Source of the DNA: Lytechinus pictus
Lineage: Eukaryota; Echinodermata; Echinoidea; Temnopleuroida; Toxopneustidae
DNA length: 64,000 bases
Direction: 5' to 3'
NCBI RefSeq assembly: GCF_037042905.1
Contig: NC_087245.1
Span: 28,398,001 to 28,462,000, forward strand
A model generated the notes under the pieces. It was not told where the DNA came from, did no database searches, and saw only the letters and a list, made by a program, of their open reading frames with translations. The translations under genes were made by a program, and so were the position numbers. Shown in pieces: positions 1 to 11,337 of this stretch (position 1 is the first letter of the stretch; every line of letters begins with the position of its first letter).

Positions 1-1318
1 TACTCACCCAATACGTCTTTAATCAATCCAGGCATTCCCACTGATGCTTTTCACAAAGTAGTCTGGACTTTGGGGTGAGCAGTTATAATCATTCCCCATG
101 GAAGCTTACATCCATCTGACTTTAACTGATTTCTCTCCTTTCATCTTTAAAACCTTCTGAATACAATCTCATTAAAATTCTCTGAGCTACTCTACTACTC
201 TCATATAACAAAATTCCCATTAAAATTACTTCTTTTATTCTACTCCCGAACCCTCTTTACAAATTAATTTCCCAAACTGAACATCATCCACAGCTATAGG
301 CTACATTTTCAATCACATACAAAACAAACAGTATTAAGTACCCTACAAAGATCTGAAGTTCATTAACTTGGTTACCAGCAAAACCGAAATTCTTTTCTTA
401 AATGCTAGCATTAACTCTCCCATTCAATCTTAACTAAGCCAGTCAACTTAACCCTATATACACTCTAAAAATATTGTGTAAAATTGCTCCCTGAGGGTAA
501 TTATGTGTCCAACCAACATTGGGAATTTCTTTTGGGCATTTTTATTTATTCAGTGTGATGACTGAAAATTTTGCCTATTCTAAATAACCATACTGGCTTC
601 CCGCATTGAGTAAAATACTGCCCCACATTGATTGGACACATGTTATCTGTGATGCCCGGGCACCATGGCCCTGGGAAGCGGGGGGGGGGGGGGATCGGGG
701 AGTGCTGAAGCACCCCCAAAAAATAGTTGGGGATTCTGCGTGTACTGTTTTCCATAGGCAGCACCCCCAGGTATTCTGAAAGATGTGTAAAATTGGGAAA
801 AAAGGTAACCAAAAAGACCTCAATTTTGTAGTGAAACCCCCTTATTTTTGCTTTTCAAATTTACATCAGCACCCCCAGTCAAAAATCGTTCCCAGGGCCC
901 TGCCGGGCACGCGGTTACGAAATAACGCAACATTATGTAAGTACATGTCAGACCAAAAATAAAAACTTAATATGTACAAAGTAAATACAAAATGTCTTTC
1001 ATCTAAAATTCACAAATGAGTGAACATTCTCACTTGATTGTCATGCAATAGCATTTAATATTATACTATTTATGACTGAAATAATGTCATCGATGATATT
1101 AGTCGAAAAAAAATAAAAGATTGAAAAAAACAAAGAAGTAAAAAAGAAAATTAAAAAAAGATTTCATTAGCGTAATTTTTGGCTTGTAGTTGTTAGGAAT
1201 GCCACAAAGAATATTTTCACCAAAAATTAGCTTTCTAGGAGTGAATTAGAGCAAAAAGTATGATGAATAAATAATTCATATAAAAAGAAATATATGATAA
1301 TTTATTTACGTATATGCA
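1..1318. repeat. Repeat A, right-hand portion (copy 1, truncated by window edge)
   Basis: The sequence from base 1 recurs almost base for base from 5137 (to about 5800) and from 47105 (to about 48400). Homology with the third copy continues to about 1310, where the sequences diverge after a shared AAAGAAATATATGATAA. It contains a long G run near 680 flanked by text on AGTGCTGAAGCACCCC. Multi-copy, non-coding as printed; probably part of a composite transposon whose left side is seen at 4098-5136. Confidence 0.8.
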
Positions 1319-1805
1319 GTGGTGTAGATTATGTCATCCTCTCCCTTCGTGCTCTTTACTTTTCGTCGTGATCGCTCGATCCGTGGCCGAAATCTTAAGG
1401 GGGGGGGGGGCTCTACAGGACATCCGAACCGATATCCGAAGATGACATAAAACCACCCGGTACCATGCACTCTCTTAAACAATGAGCAATAAATTTATGC
1501 AAATGAAAGTTGACCAGGTCTGATCATGGTTTGATATTGAAAAGAGTAACCAGGTGAGCATTTCATGAAACAATAAAGTCAGTGATTTCCACTGACGAGC
1601 GTTATAAGCTACTGAAAATCCTTGCATCTGATTGGCTTAGAGCAAATTTGTCCAGTGAAAAACCATTGACAGGATGCCTTCATGAAACCTTTCTCCGGTA
1701 AATAACAACAAACTAAAAAAGCAATAAAATGATTCAACCAGGTAATACCTGGAAAAGCCTGTCACGGTTTGGTACGAGGGCGGTTCTCGTCAGGGAGTGA
1801 AAGTG
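1319..1805. other. Upstream region of the Trf gene, no gene seen
   Basis: Unique-looking AT-rich DNA between Repeat A and the Trf promoter, with one G run near 1400. No ORF, RNA gene or recognised binding-site cluster could be supported. Confidence 0.4.
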
Positions 1806-1813
1806 TATAAATA
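1806..1813 (+). promoter_or_regulatory. Candidate TATA box of the Trf gene
   Basis: TATAAATA lies about 130 bases upstream of the Trf start codon at 1937. This would place transcription initiation near 1835-1840 and leave a 5' UTR of about 100 bases. Position and context are good, but no transcript evidence is available. Confidence 0.45.
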
Positions 1814-1936
1814 CAATGAGCTATAACATAATTAAATCAGGTTTGGAGCTGATCTTGGCATCCTGCTAGAGAAGCTATCAATACACGGAAAGAATTCAAA
1901 CTTGCGGGACTGGAGTGACACCCCCAATACGCCAAC

Positions 1937-3728
1937 ATGGAGTTGAAAGCAACTGTGATCGTTGCTATCCTGGCTGCACTTGCTATGTCAGGTAAGCTCT
2001 CAAATTTGCATTTCGATCATCTGAAGGTATTATTACAAGATAATATTTTGATTATCGAAATTTATTGATAGAAAACCAGCTATTTCTATTTTGTTTGTTA
2101 AAGGAGGAATAACACTTCATATCATTATCAATCACCACTGCTGTATTAATGGGGCCCCCAAACGTTTTGTGACCAAGCAAAATTTTCAATACGAGAAAGA
2201 AAGAAAAGGAGTGCAATATGATTTTATTTTTTTAATGTAAAATTTTTTCACCAATTCAGATTTTCATTTCAGAAGGTCAAAATTTTCCCTCGCGATTTTC
2301 AAAAATATTTCCCCATACGCAAGGTTTTAATGTGTCATTATTATTGTCATTATTATTTTGGGAAGTGGGTGATTATGTCTTTGCCAAAGCTGTAACTCGT
2401 AATTCAACAATAATCATGATTTTCAGTATTCTAATTTTGTTGGGGGTTGCTAATACAAAAGAAACTTGCCTATGTCAAATGGTTTATATGCTAAAATCTG
2501 TCAAATATTTTAAAGTTTAATATGACTATACATGTCACATCGCACCAAACAAACAATGAAATTGTTATTGTTCTTATAAATTTGGACTATAAGAACTAAA
2601 TCATCATAAATCTTTAATCACATAAAATATATATGAAATATCAGACAGCAAGATATAGGCCTAGGCTCATTATTGGTAAAAATTAACATTGTAAAAACTA
2701 AGACAAATATTTAACAGAAATATCACATCGGAAATAATTCATATCATTGGAATCCTGAAAGGCTTAAGAAACTAATAGATTAATTGAAATTATTAAGTTT
2801 TCTGTACATTTTCCTCTTTTACAGCTAATGCACGAAGAGGTGATCGTGGAGGTATGGGGCCAGGGAGAGAGAGAGGGGAGAGGGTCGTTTGGGAGGAAGA
2901 CCTGACGGAGTGCCAATGGGTGGGCCAAGGCGAGGAGGTGGTGGAATGATAAATGGAAGGAGGTTTGATGGCCCCGGGTTGGGGCTTGGTGCCCCTCAGA
3001 GGGACCAACGAAGACAATTTGGTGGTCCGATGGTTGGTGGAAGAAGATCTGACGGTCCTTTCCGTGGCTCCAGACCTGAAGGAGTTGGAAGACCTTTCTT
3101 CGGTCAAGACGGAACCAGACGTGATGGTGGAGAAGAAGAAACCGCAGATGCCTCCAAAGAGTCTAAATCAATCTTTGATCGTTTTGGACTCGGTCCGCTT
3201 TTTAGAGGACAATCACGAGATCGGGGTCGTCTTCAGGATCAAGGAGGTCAGCATAACGACAACAGCGAAGAGGATGGAGGTCATCGTCACCATCACCATC
3301 GCTACCACCCCCACCATCATCACCACCGTCATAATCATACTGAAGGCCAACGCCCTCACAACAAGACGGGAGATTACCCACATCGTCATCACAACAAGAC
3401 CGGAGACGGGGATAGGGACGGACCAAGGTTCCAGATGAGGCCTTTCCGGTTCTTCAAAAACTGGCCATTTGGAAGACACAACCGAACCGAGGAAGGATCT
3501 CACGGACATAATGGCCGCCGCCATCCTTTTGGCAACCGAGGACGCTGGGGATCACATGAAAGCGAGGAGGAAGAGGAGGAGGAGCAGAAGCAGCAGGAGT
3601 CAACAACTAGGGAAAATGCAACCCCATCTTCCCCATCGGAAGTGATAACACCATCCTCCCAACCGGAAGTGATTGAGATTGCAATCAATGACAATGAAAT
3701 AGATACTAATGTTATCGGACAACTGTAA
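1937..3728 (+). CDS. Trf: 185/333 (SpTransformer/Trf) family immune effector, two exons, frameshift in exon 2 as printed
   Basis: Exon 1 (1937-1991) encodes MELKATVIVAILAALAMS, a hydrophobic signal peptide, and ends in phase 1 at a GTAAGC donor. The acceptor TTTTACAG ends at 2824. Exon 2 completes the leader as ANA, then RRGDRGG with an RGD motif. The leader frame meets a stop at 2947-2949. The family-like protein continues one base out of phase, from about 2880 to a TAA at 3726-3728, so one base is missing or two are extra in the GA-rich tract at 2860-2885. In order the second frame shows a Gly/Arg-rich part with repeated RRxDGP-type units, a middle part (about 3150-3240), a His-rich part (3283-3400), five N-glycosylation sequons (NHT, NKT twice, NRT, NAT), a Glu-rich stretch and a Ser/Thr/Pro tail. 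Two-exon layout, leader exon, RGD and His-rich region match the echinoid family of secreted, pathogen-binding coelomocyte proteins. The 833-bp intron is about twice the length I recall. The break may be a true pseudogene, an allele or an assembly error. Confidence 0.85.
1992..2824 (+). other. Trf intron
   Basis: Bounded by GTAAGC and a pyrimidine-rich TTTTACAG, phase 1. The small ORF inside it (2332-2520) has no family features and is taken as chance. AT-rich; no repeat of the Repeat A family is seen in it. Confidence 0.8.
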
Positions 3729-3872
3729 ATTTTGTTTTGAAAATTACTGATACTGTAAAAATGAAGTCTTCCATATCTTTCCTCTAGTATTGACTGAGGA
3801 AAATTCCTGACGATGTTTCATCGATACTCAGGCATCCATATTTTTTTTAATTACAAAGAGACAAGAAAATTT

Positions 3873-3939
3873 AATAAAGATACAACACGTTCCCTCATGA
3901 ATTTGACCTTTATCATTATTGAAAGACTTGTAAAATAAA
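3873..3939 (+). terminator. Candidate Trf polyadenylation signals
   Basis: AATAAA occurs at 3873-3878 and again at 3934-3939, 145 and 206 bases after the Trf stop codon. Either gives a short 3' UTR. Confidence 0.5.
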
Positions 3940-4097
3940 CATGATAAATATCATACCACACTCGTGTTTTCATAGCATTACTTTTTCATACACTACTAGA
4001 TAATTTTTACATAATTACTGAAAGAGAAAAGGAGAGAACTATAGGAGTGAGCATGGTGAAAGAAAATAGGGGAGATAGATGCATGGGAAACTATTAT

Positions 4098-5800
4098 GTG
4101 TGTGAAGTGCTACAGACAGAAGCTTGAAAGGAGAAAGAGGGACGAGCCAGAGAAGCCTAGAGAACTGAAGAGAGAGAGAGTGCGATATCAATAAATAGAC
4201 ACATGAGAGATTGGGAGTAGAAAGATCATGAAGATATATAGAGAAGAAGAGTGATGGATATATTGAAGAGTGAGAGAGAGATGGAAGGGGAAAGGATGGG
4301 GTTGTTACTATAGCAATATAATGAGGTAAATTGTTACAGTATCTACCCCCATCCCCATCGTCCCAATGCTCAAGTGATCGGATCGACGGCTATATATTCC
4401 TTTAAAACACATCTTAAAAACATGCTCATCCCCCCTCATCCTGATTATTGTTGTTAGCAACGCCTCCATCATTTCCCTCCTCAATCAATCCCTTAGCCCC
4501 TGCTTGAGTTTAGGTTATCTTTAAGTTATTTTCCTTATTGTTTTACATTTTTTTAGTTTTTCTTTTCAGTCCCCCTATTGCTTTTAATCATATTTTGTTT
4601 TTATTATCATATTGTATTTTGTTGCTTTCACCAATATTGTACGTTTTTATGATTTAATTCATATGATTTTGTGCTTTTGTCATTACCATGTTTGATTGTG
4701 TATTGTACTTTTTATTTTGTGTGTTTATGGACCCCTACGAAAAACAGCATTTGCTGATAGAGTGTTCCATCCCACTAGTGAAAAATAAATATATAGATAA
4801 AAAGATAAAAATAAATGATATGAATGTAACTTACATCAAGTACATATCTCGAGGTGAGGTGAGTCATTGGCCGGTCTGCTTGGAGTTTTCCACGATGTTG
4901 TCGCAAAGAGTCCACTCCCAGTACATGCCCGCCAGAATGACATAGATTGCAGCTTTCTCCTATTATAGGCCTGTGTAGGGATGTGTCTGGTGTATTTAAC
5001 ACCTTTTGGAATTAGATCACCCAGAGTGGAACAAGATTTATGATCAGCATAGGGAATGTCAATGGTAATTGTACACAGTCTTGACAGTTGGCTGAAGACT
5101 TTCTCGCTGGAACACTGAGTTGCATGGGTTTACACGTACTCACCCAATACGTCTTTAATCAATCCAGGCATTCCCACTGATGCTTTTCACAAAGTAGTCT
5201 GGACTCTGGGGTGAGCAGTTATAATCATTCCCCATGGAAGCTTACATCCATTTGACTTTAACTGATTTCTCTCATTTCATCTTTAAACCCTTCTGAATAC
5301 AATCTCATTAAAATTCTCTGAGCTACTCTACTACTCTCATATATACAAATTCCAATTAAAATTACTTCTTTTATTCTACTCCCGAACCCTCCTTACAAAT
5401 TAATTTCCCAAACTGAACATCATCCACAGCTAGAGGCTACATTTTCAATCACATACAAAACAAACAGTATTAAGTACCCTACAAAGATCTGAAGTTCATT
5501 AACTTGGTTACCAGCAAAACCGAAATTCTTTTCTTGAATGCTAGCATTAACTCTCCAATTCAATCTTAACTAAGCCAGTCAACTTAACCCTATATACACT
5601 CTAAAAATATTGAGTAAAATTGCTCCATGATGGTAATTATGTGTCCAACCAACATTGGGCATTTCTTTTGGGCATTTTTATTTATTCAGTGTGATGACTG
5701 AAAATTTTACCCATTCTAAATAACCATACTGGCTTCCCACATTGAGTAAAATACTGCCCCACATCGATTGGGCACATATTATTTGTGATCGCCGGGCAAC
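4098..5800. repeat. Repeat A, copy 2 (nearly full left and middle parts)
   Basis: Starts with TGTGTGAAGTGCTACAGACA, which recurs at about 38600. Next come a GA-rich purine tract (4120-4300), a LINE-like 3' end with an AAATA/GATAA tail (4331-4820), a block with exon-like minus-strand segments (4840-5140), and the segment shared with base 1 onward (5137-5800). The GA-rich tract sits about 400 bases downstream of the Trf gene; GA microsatellites are known neighbours of Trf genes in S. purpuratus. Confidence 0.75.
4331..4820 (+). mobile_element. Non-LTR retrotransposon 3' end (LINE fragment)
   Basis: The stretch reading TCAAGTGATCGGATCGACGG encodes, in a sister copy at 6048-6410, a peptide with NAQVIGSTAIYSFKTHLKT. 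This resembles the extreme C-terminus of CR1/L2/Jockey-type reverse transcriptase ORFs. It is followed by an AT-rich 3' UTR and a TAAA/GATAA simple-repeat tail. Two other copies exist (6219-6693 and 38829-39915). The family name is inference. Confidence 0.45.
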
Positions 5801-5859
5801 TCGGACCAACATATGAATATTCATGACTTGCGTCTTCGGATTAAGAGTACCAACGTTGC

Positions 5860-6045
5860 CAGAACTGGCATAATTATGCTTTCTGGCATAATTTCGACCC
5901 TTTCAGCATAATTCATTATGCCAGCATAATTCTGGCATAATTAGACTTTTTTTATGGCATAATTTCTACCCCTTTCAGCATAATTTGGGGCATAATTAGG
6001 CTTTTTTAAGCAAAGAATCGGGCATATTTAGCATAATTTAGATCT
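5860..6045. repeat. GGCATAATT short-motif cluster
   Basis: Irregular tandem recurrences of GGCATAATT or GCATAATT, at least nine copies in either spacing, ending just before a pure T run at 6062-6092. Non-coding. Confidence 0.6.
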
Positions 6046-6061
6046 ATTTGAAGATTGAAGA

Positions 6062-6095
<34 letters not shown>

Positions 6096-6149
6096 TGTCA
6101 ATTTTTTTTCTGGTACGAAAATCCTTTATTTGTGATTGAAGACGCTGGG

Positions 6150-6951
6150 TATATAGAGGGGGAGAATGAGGGAAGTGAAAAGGATGGGGTGTCACTATCG
6201 CAATATAATGAAGTAAATTGTTACAGTATCTATCCCCATTCCCATCGTCCCAATGCTCAAGTGATCGGATCGACGGCTATATATTCCTTTAAAACGCATC
6301 TTAAAACATGCTCATCCCCCCTCATCTTGATTATTGTTGTTAGCAACGCCTCCATCATTTCCCTCCTCAATAAATCCCTTAGCCCCTGTTTGAGTTTAGG
6401 TTATCTTTAAGTTATTTTTCTTATTGTTTTACATTTAGTTAGTTTTTCTTTTTAGTACCCCTATTGCTTTTAATTATATTTTGCTTTTATTATCATATTG
6501 TATTTTGTTTCTTTCACCAATATTGTATGTATTTATGATTTAATTCATATGATTTTGTGGTTTTGTCATGTTTGATTGCATACTGTACTTTATATTTGTG
6601 TGTTTATGGACCCCTACGAAAAACAGCATTTGCTGATAGAGTGTTCCATCCCACGAATGGTAAATAAATAAATGAATAAAAAATAAATGATAAGAATGTA
6701 ACTTACATCTGGTACATATCTCGAGGTGAGTCATTGGCCGGTCTGCTTGGAGTTTGCCACGAAGTTGTCGGAAAGAGTCCGCTTCCAGTACATGCCCGCT
6801 AAAATTACATAGATTGCAGCTTTCTCCTATAGGCCTATATAGGCATGATAGGAGTCGAGGTGTCTGCTGGCGTATTTAACACCTTTTGGAAATAGATCAC
6901 CCAGAGTGGAACAAGATTTATGATCAGCATAGGGAATGTCGCTGGTAATTG
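6150..6951. repeat. Repeat A, copy 3 (partial)
   Basis: Begins in the region matching 4270 (AAAAGGATGGGGT) and includes a LINE 3' end (6219-6693) with a TAAATAAATAAATGAATAAA tail. It continues through the exon-like block ending near TGATCAGCATAGGGAATGTC. It lacks the segment found at base 1. The 5' 120 bases of the associated ORF are low-complexity T runs. Confidence 0.7.
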
Positions 6952-7286
6952 CATAACTTTTGGTATCCCCCAGACTGCATAATTATCCCGATAATTATTT
7001 GCTTATTCAAATATCGTTGGTAATGGTGCATAACAATAATATATAAGAGGCATAAACATGTTAACCAGATACGTATCCACACAATCAATTACCATATATT
7101 TTCGTTCCTTTGTTCATAATAATACTATTCTGATGAAACTCGAGCCGCCATTCGACCATTGCTATAGTACAGGTCCCCAACTTGTTGTTCTGTAAAATGT
7201 ACATGAGGTGATAATGGTTATGAGTATGATATGATTTTCATCATCATCTATATAATCGATGTATAGGCCTAATTATAAGAATTATA
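6952..7286. other. Intergenic, nothing recognised
   Basis: AT-rich DNA up to the TA target of the Tc1 element; no ORF or repeat supported. Confidence 0.4.
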
Positions 7287-8954
7287 CACTGTGTTGGTCA
7301 TAAAGGTGGAATAAAATATTTTTGAATAAAAATCGACAGTTTTGTTGGTATTTGAAAGGCTACGCGTAGACAAAATGGTAATTGAGTGATTACATAATGT
7401 TTCCCCATTACACAGGTGACATTATAACATGAGAAATTTTGATTACGTAATAAATTATTTTGTTGTAGACTATAAAAGCCTTTGCATATGATATTCTGTC
7501 CCTTTCCCTGATTTAGCACTGTGTATAAGAAGGTTGCATTTTTTCGAGTTCCTTGTACCTTTTGAAATAAAAATCGGTAGAGACGTTCCCTGGACTATGC
7601 CTGGTCCAACGGCAAAAGCAACACGCGAAAAGTGGTAGCACTGCGACAGGAGGGCTACCAGCAGACTGATATCGCAGAAGTCCTAGGGATATATCACAGA
7701 GTGCAGTCTCTAAGATCCTGAAACGTCAACGTGAGGCGGGGAATGTGCGGCCACGGAAATCTCCAGGACGTCCCAGATTGACCACAAGAAGAGATGATGA
7801 TCGCCAACTGTTGAATTTCAGCCGCAGAAACCGGAAATTGCCCACGAGCCGTCTTCGTCGCTTGTGGGGAGAATATCATGGGATCAACGTTTCCCGGTCA
7901 ACCGTTAATCGCATATTACTCCAACATGGTTATACCGAGCACGACGGTTGATCAAATGTCCACGCCTGTCTGTTCGCCACAGAGTAGCTCGTCTTCTTTG
8001 GGCTAGGGAGCACAGAAGGCTTCATCCAGGACATTGGCAACATGTGGTCTTCACGGACGAGAGCCGGTTCATCCTTGACCGAAAGAATGGGAGACAACGA
8101 GTTCGTCGATTAGCCGGGGAAAACCTTTGCGATGAATGTATCCACGAGACGACTCAAGGCGGAGGCGGCTCAGTGATGATATGGGCCGGCATCCATTATA
8201 GAGGGAAAACGCCACTGGTGGTTCCGGACGGAAACGTCAACGCCGCCGCCTACAGGGATATCTTGGAGTTCCACTGTCTTCCATATGCAAGACGAGTGTA
8301 TGGGCACAATTTCCGACTGCATAATGACAACGATAGACCGCACAGGGCCGCTGCAGTAAGGGAATTCCTGGAGGCAGAGGGTGTCGTACAGTCGCCATGG
8401 CCAGCTTGTTCGCCGGATATGAACCCCATAGAGCATGCATGGGATGCCCTAGGCCGAGCCATCAACGACAGAGAGGTCATTCCTCAAAATCTGCAGGAGT
8501 TGGCAGATGCTCTGAGGGAAAAATGGGACGCTATGCCTGTTGACGTCATCAACAAGCTAGTGGACAGCATGCCACGACGTCTGCATGCTGGTTCGTGCCA
8601 GTGGTGGACATACCCGATACTAGTGACTGAGTAAGAACAATGACTCAAGTTTGATGCAAATTTGTCCATGAAATCACAAAAAAGAAGTCATCTGGAAAAC
8701 TGAGAGAGATTGAAAATAAATATCTCATGATCCTTTAATTTACTGTATATTGTCGTCATTGTTGTTCTATGCTCATGACATCCATCGCTTAGGACATAAA
8801 CTTGTAAAATATCACCGTCAAACGTGTGTAAAAGGCAGAATAATAAAGTAAAGTGGTTATCATGCACCATAAATGCCATATTCAAATCATGTTGTAATAA
8901 TTACGCAGTGAAAATTTGGTGAAAAAAAAAATTCCACCTTTATGACCAAAAGTG
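7287..8954 (+). mobile_element. Tc1/mariner-superfamily DNA transposon, inactive copy
   Basis: About 25-bp terminal inverted repeats (TTGGTCATAAAGGTGGAAT is identical in both ends after CACT...) are flanked by TA dinucleotides at 7285-7286 and 8955-8956, the Tc1 target. Length is 1,668 bp, usual for the superfamily. Inside lies a broken DD34E transposase. One inserted copy only is seen here. Confidence 0.93.
7597..8634 (+). pseudogene. Tc1-like transposase, DD34E, frameshifted
   Basis: The start MPGPTAKATRE is followed by a helix-turn-helix region with VSKILKRQREAGNVRPRK and a GRPR hook. The catalytic domain has VVFTDESRF, then HNDNDRPH, then SPDMNPIEHAWD. From the D of the second motif to the E there are exactly 34 residues, giving DD34E. 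The frame breaks at about 7636 (an in-frame TAG after REKW), near 7690 (GIYHR in place of the expected GISQS-like text) and near 7945 (stop after GYTEHDG, continuing as LIKCPRLSVRH). At least three indels make it non-functional. The catalytic half, 7948-8634, is intact. Confidence 0.92.
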
Positions 8955-9066
8955 TATTTGATTGGAATAATTTATTAGAATAATTCATCGATAGTCCTCC
9001 ACGGTGAGGTTTCGCGCTCACCAGCCCTACCCCGCGGCTCTACCCCTCCGGATCCTGGCGGCATGT

Positions 9067-11337
9067 CCCTTGTAAAAAAAAACCATGGTTTGATGTTAAG
9101 GTAAAACCATGGTTTTGCATTGGATCCATTGTACAGTAATTTCATAGTTTAACCATAGTAAGATATGGTTTAATTATGGTGAAATCATGGTGCACTAGTG
9201 TTTAACCATAGTTAAACTAAAGCTTTAGCATGGGTAAACCATGGTAACCATGGTTAAATGGTGTTAAATTGGAACGCACTTACCATGACATTACTATGGC
9301 ATAACCATGGTCACAACTGTGTTTTTACCATATTTTAACAATGGTTAAGAAAGTATAAAACCATGGTAAAGAGAAGGTGAAACCATGGTTAGAAAAAGGT
9401 GAAACCATTGTTTTACAGCTGCCAAACCACATAATTACAACCCGAATCACGGTAAAACCATAATCAATTGTATGGTAGACCCACCTTTTGACCATAGTGC
9501 AATATTGTATGATGATGGTTAAACCATGTCAAAGTACTGTCTAGCCATGGTTTAACCATGGTTTACCACGGTTAAACTATAGGTTTAGCATGGGTAAACC
9601 ATGGTAACCATGGTTAAAAGGTGTTAAATTGGAACGCACTTACCATGACATTACTATGGCATAACCATGGTCACAATTATGTTTTTACCATAGTTTAACA
9701 ATGGTTAAGAAAGTATAAAACCATGGTAAAGAGAAGGTGAAACCATGGTTAGAAAAAGGTGAAACCATTGTTTTACAGCTGCCAAACCACATACTTACAA
9801 CCCGAATCACGGTAAAACCATAATCAATTGTATGGTAGACCCACCTTTTGACCATAGTGCAATATTGTATGATGATGGTTAAACCATGTCAAAGTACTGT
9901 CTAGCCATGGTTTAACCATGGTTTACCACGGTTAAACTATAGGTTTAGCATGGGTAAACCATGGTAACCATGGTTAAAAGGTGTTAAATTGGAACGCACT
10001 TACCATGACATTACTATGGCATAACCATCGTCACAATTATGTTTTTACCATAGTTTAACCATGGTTAAGAAAGTATAAAACCATGGTAAAGAGAAGGTGA
10101 AACCATGGTTAGAAAAAGGTGAAACCATTGTTTTACAGCTGCCAAACCACATAATTACAACCCAAATCACGGTAAAACCATAATCAATTGTATGGTAAAC
10201 CCACCTTTTAACCATAGTGCAATATTGTATGATGATGGTTGAACCATGTCAAAGTACTGTCTAGCCATGGTTTAACTATGGTGTACCACGGTTAAACTAT
10301 AGGTTTAGCATGGGTAAACCATGGTAACCATGGTTAAAAGGTGTTAAATTGGAACGCACTTACCATGACATTACCATGGCATAACCATGGTCACAACTGT
10401 GTTTTTACCGTACTATAACCACGGTTAAGAAAAGGTGAAACTATGGTTAAGAAAGTATAAAACCATGGTAAAGGGTAGGTAAAACCATGGTAAAGCGAAG
10501 GTGAAACCATGGTTAGAAAACGGTGAAACCATTGTTTTACAGCAGCCAAACCACATAATTACAACCCAAATCACGGTAAAACCATGATCAATCATATGGT
10601 AAAACCACCTTTTAACCATTAGTGCAATATTGTATGATGATGGTTAAACCATGTCAAAGTACTGTCTAACCATGGTTTAACCATTGTATATACCACGGTT
10701 TAACCATAATGTGCCACAGTTAATCGATGGTTTCATTGTAGATAAACCATGGCTACCATGGTTTAACCGTGGTTACAACCTTGTTTTTATTGTGGTAAAT
10801 CCATCGTTTCAAAGTGTCTTTACTATGGTTAAGAAAAGGTGAAACAATGATTTTAAAACAGAAACAGCGATAATAACATGGTTATGCAATGAAATCCAAA
10901 GTATAACCATGGTTTCACTACAAACCAATCATAGAATTACCATGGTCTTGCATCCTCAAAATCATGGTAAAAGCATGGTTAATATTGGATCCATTGTGCG
11001 ACATACCCATGGTTTAACCATGGTGCATGATGGTCTGATGATGGTTAAACCATGGTGCACCTTGGTCTGCCCATGGTTTGGACATCCTTCAACCGTGATC
11101 GTACTACAGTTACTGTGATTTAACTATGGTAAATGTCTCACTTCTGCTATGCAAGTGAGACAATAAAACCGTGGTTCTCAAGCTCAAACCAAAGTTTAAC
11201 TGTAGTTTCACAGCCAGAAACGATGATAAATCCCTGGTTCTACAAACCAAACCACAGTAGAGCCATGGTTTTACAACCGACCTCTGGTATAACCATCAAC
11301 TGCTATACCACCCAAACCAGAGTATAACCATGGTCGT
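9067..11337. repeat. AACCATGGTT palindromic satellite, array 1 (360-bp higher-order unit)
   Basis: The palindrome AACCATGGTT and one-base variants recur every 20-50 bases. Between about 9201 and 10520 a higher-order unit of exactly 360 bp repeats at least three times: GCATGGGTAAACCATGG recurs at steps of 360, for example near 9231, 9591, 9951 and 10311. Copies differ by a few bases. After 10700 the order decays. The left edge reads CCCTTGTAAAAAAAAACC, which resembles the inverted right edge of array 2. ORFs within it are repeat artefacts. Confidence 0.9.

Noticed and set aside
2793-3694. Other-frame ORFs over Trf exon 2 (for example 2953-3438 on + and several on -)
   Set aside because: They are shadows of a purine-rich, low-complexity exon; only one frame has the Trf family features.
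9067-11337. CRISPR-like array
   Set aside because: The repeats are palindromic satellite units without unique spacers, in a eukaryotic genome.
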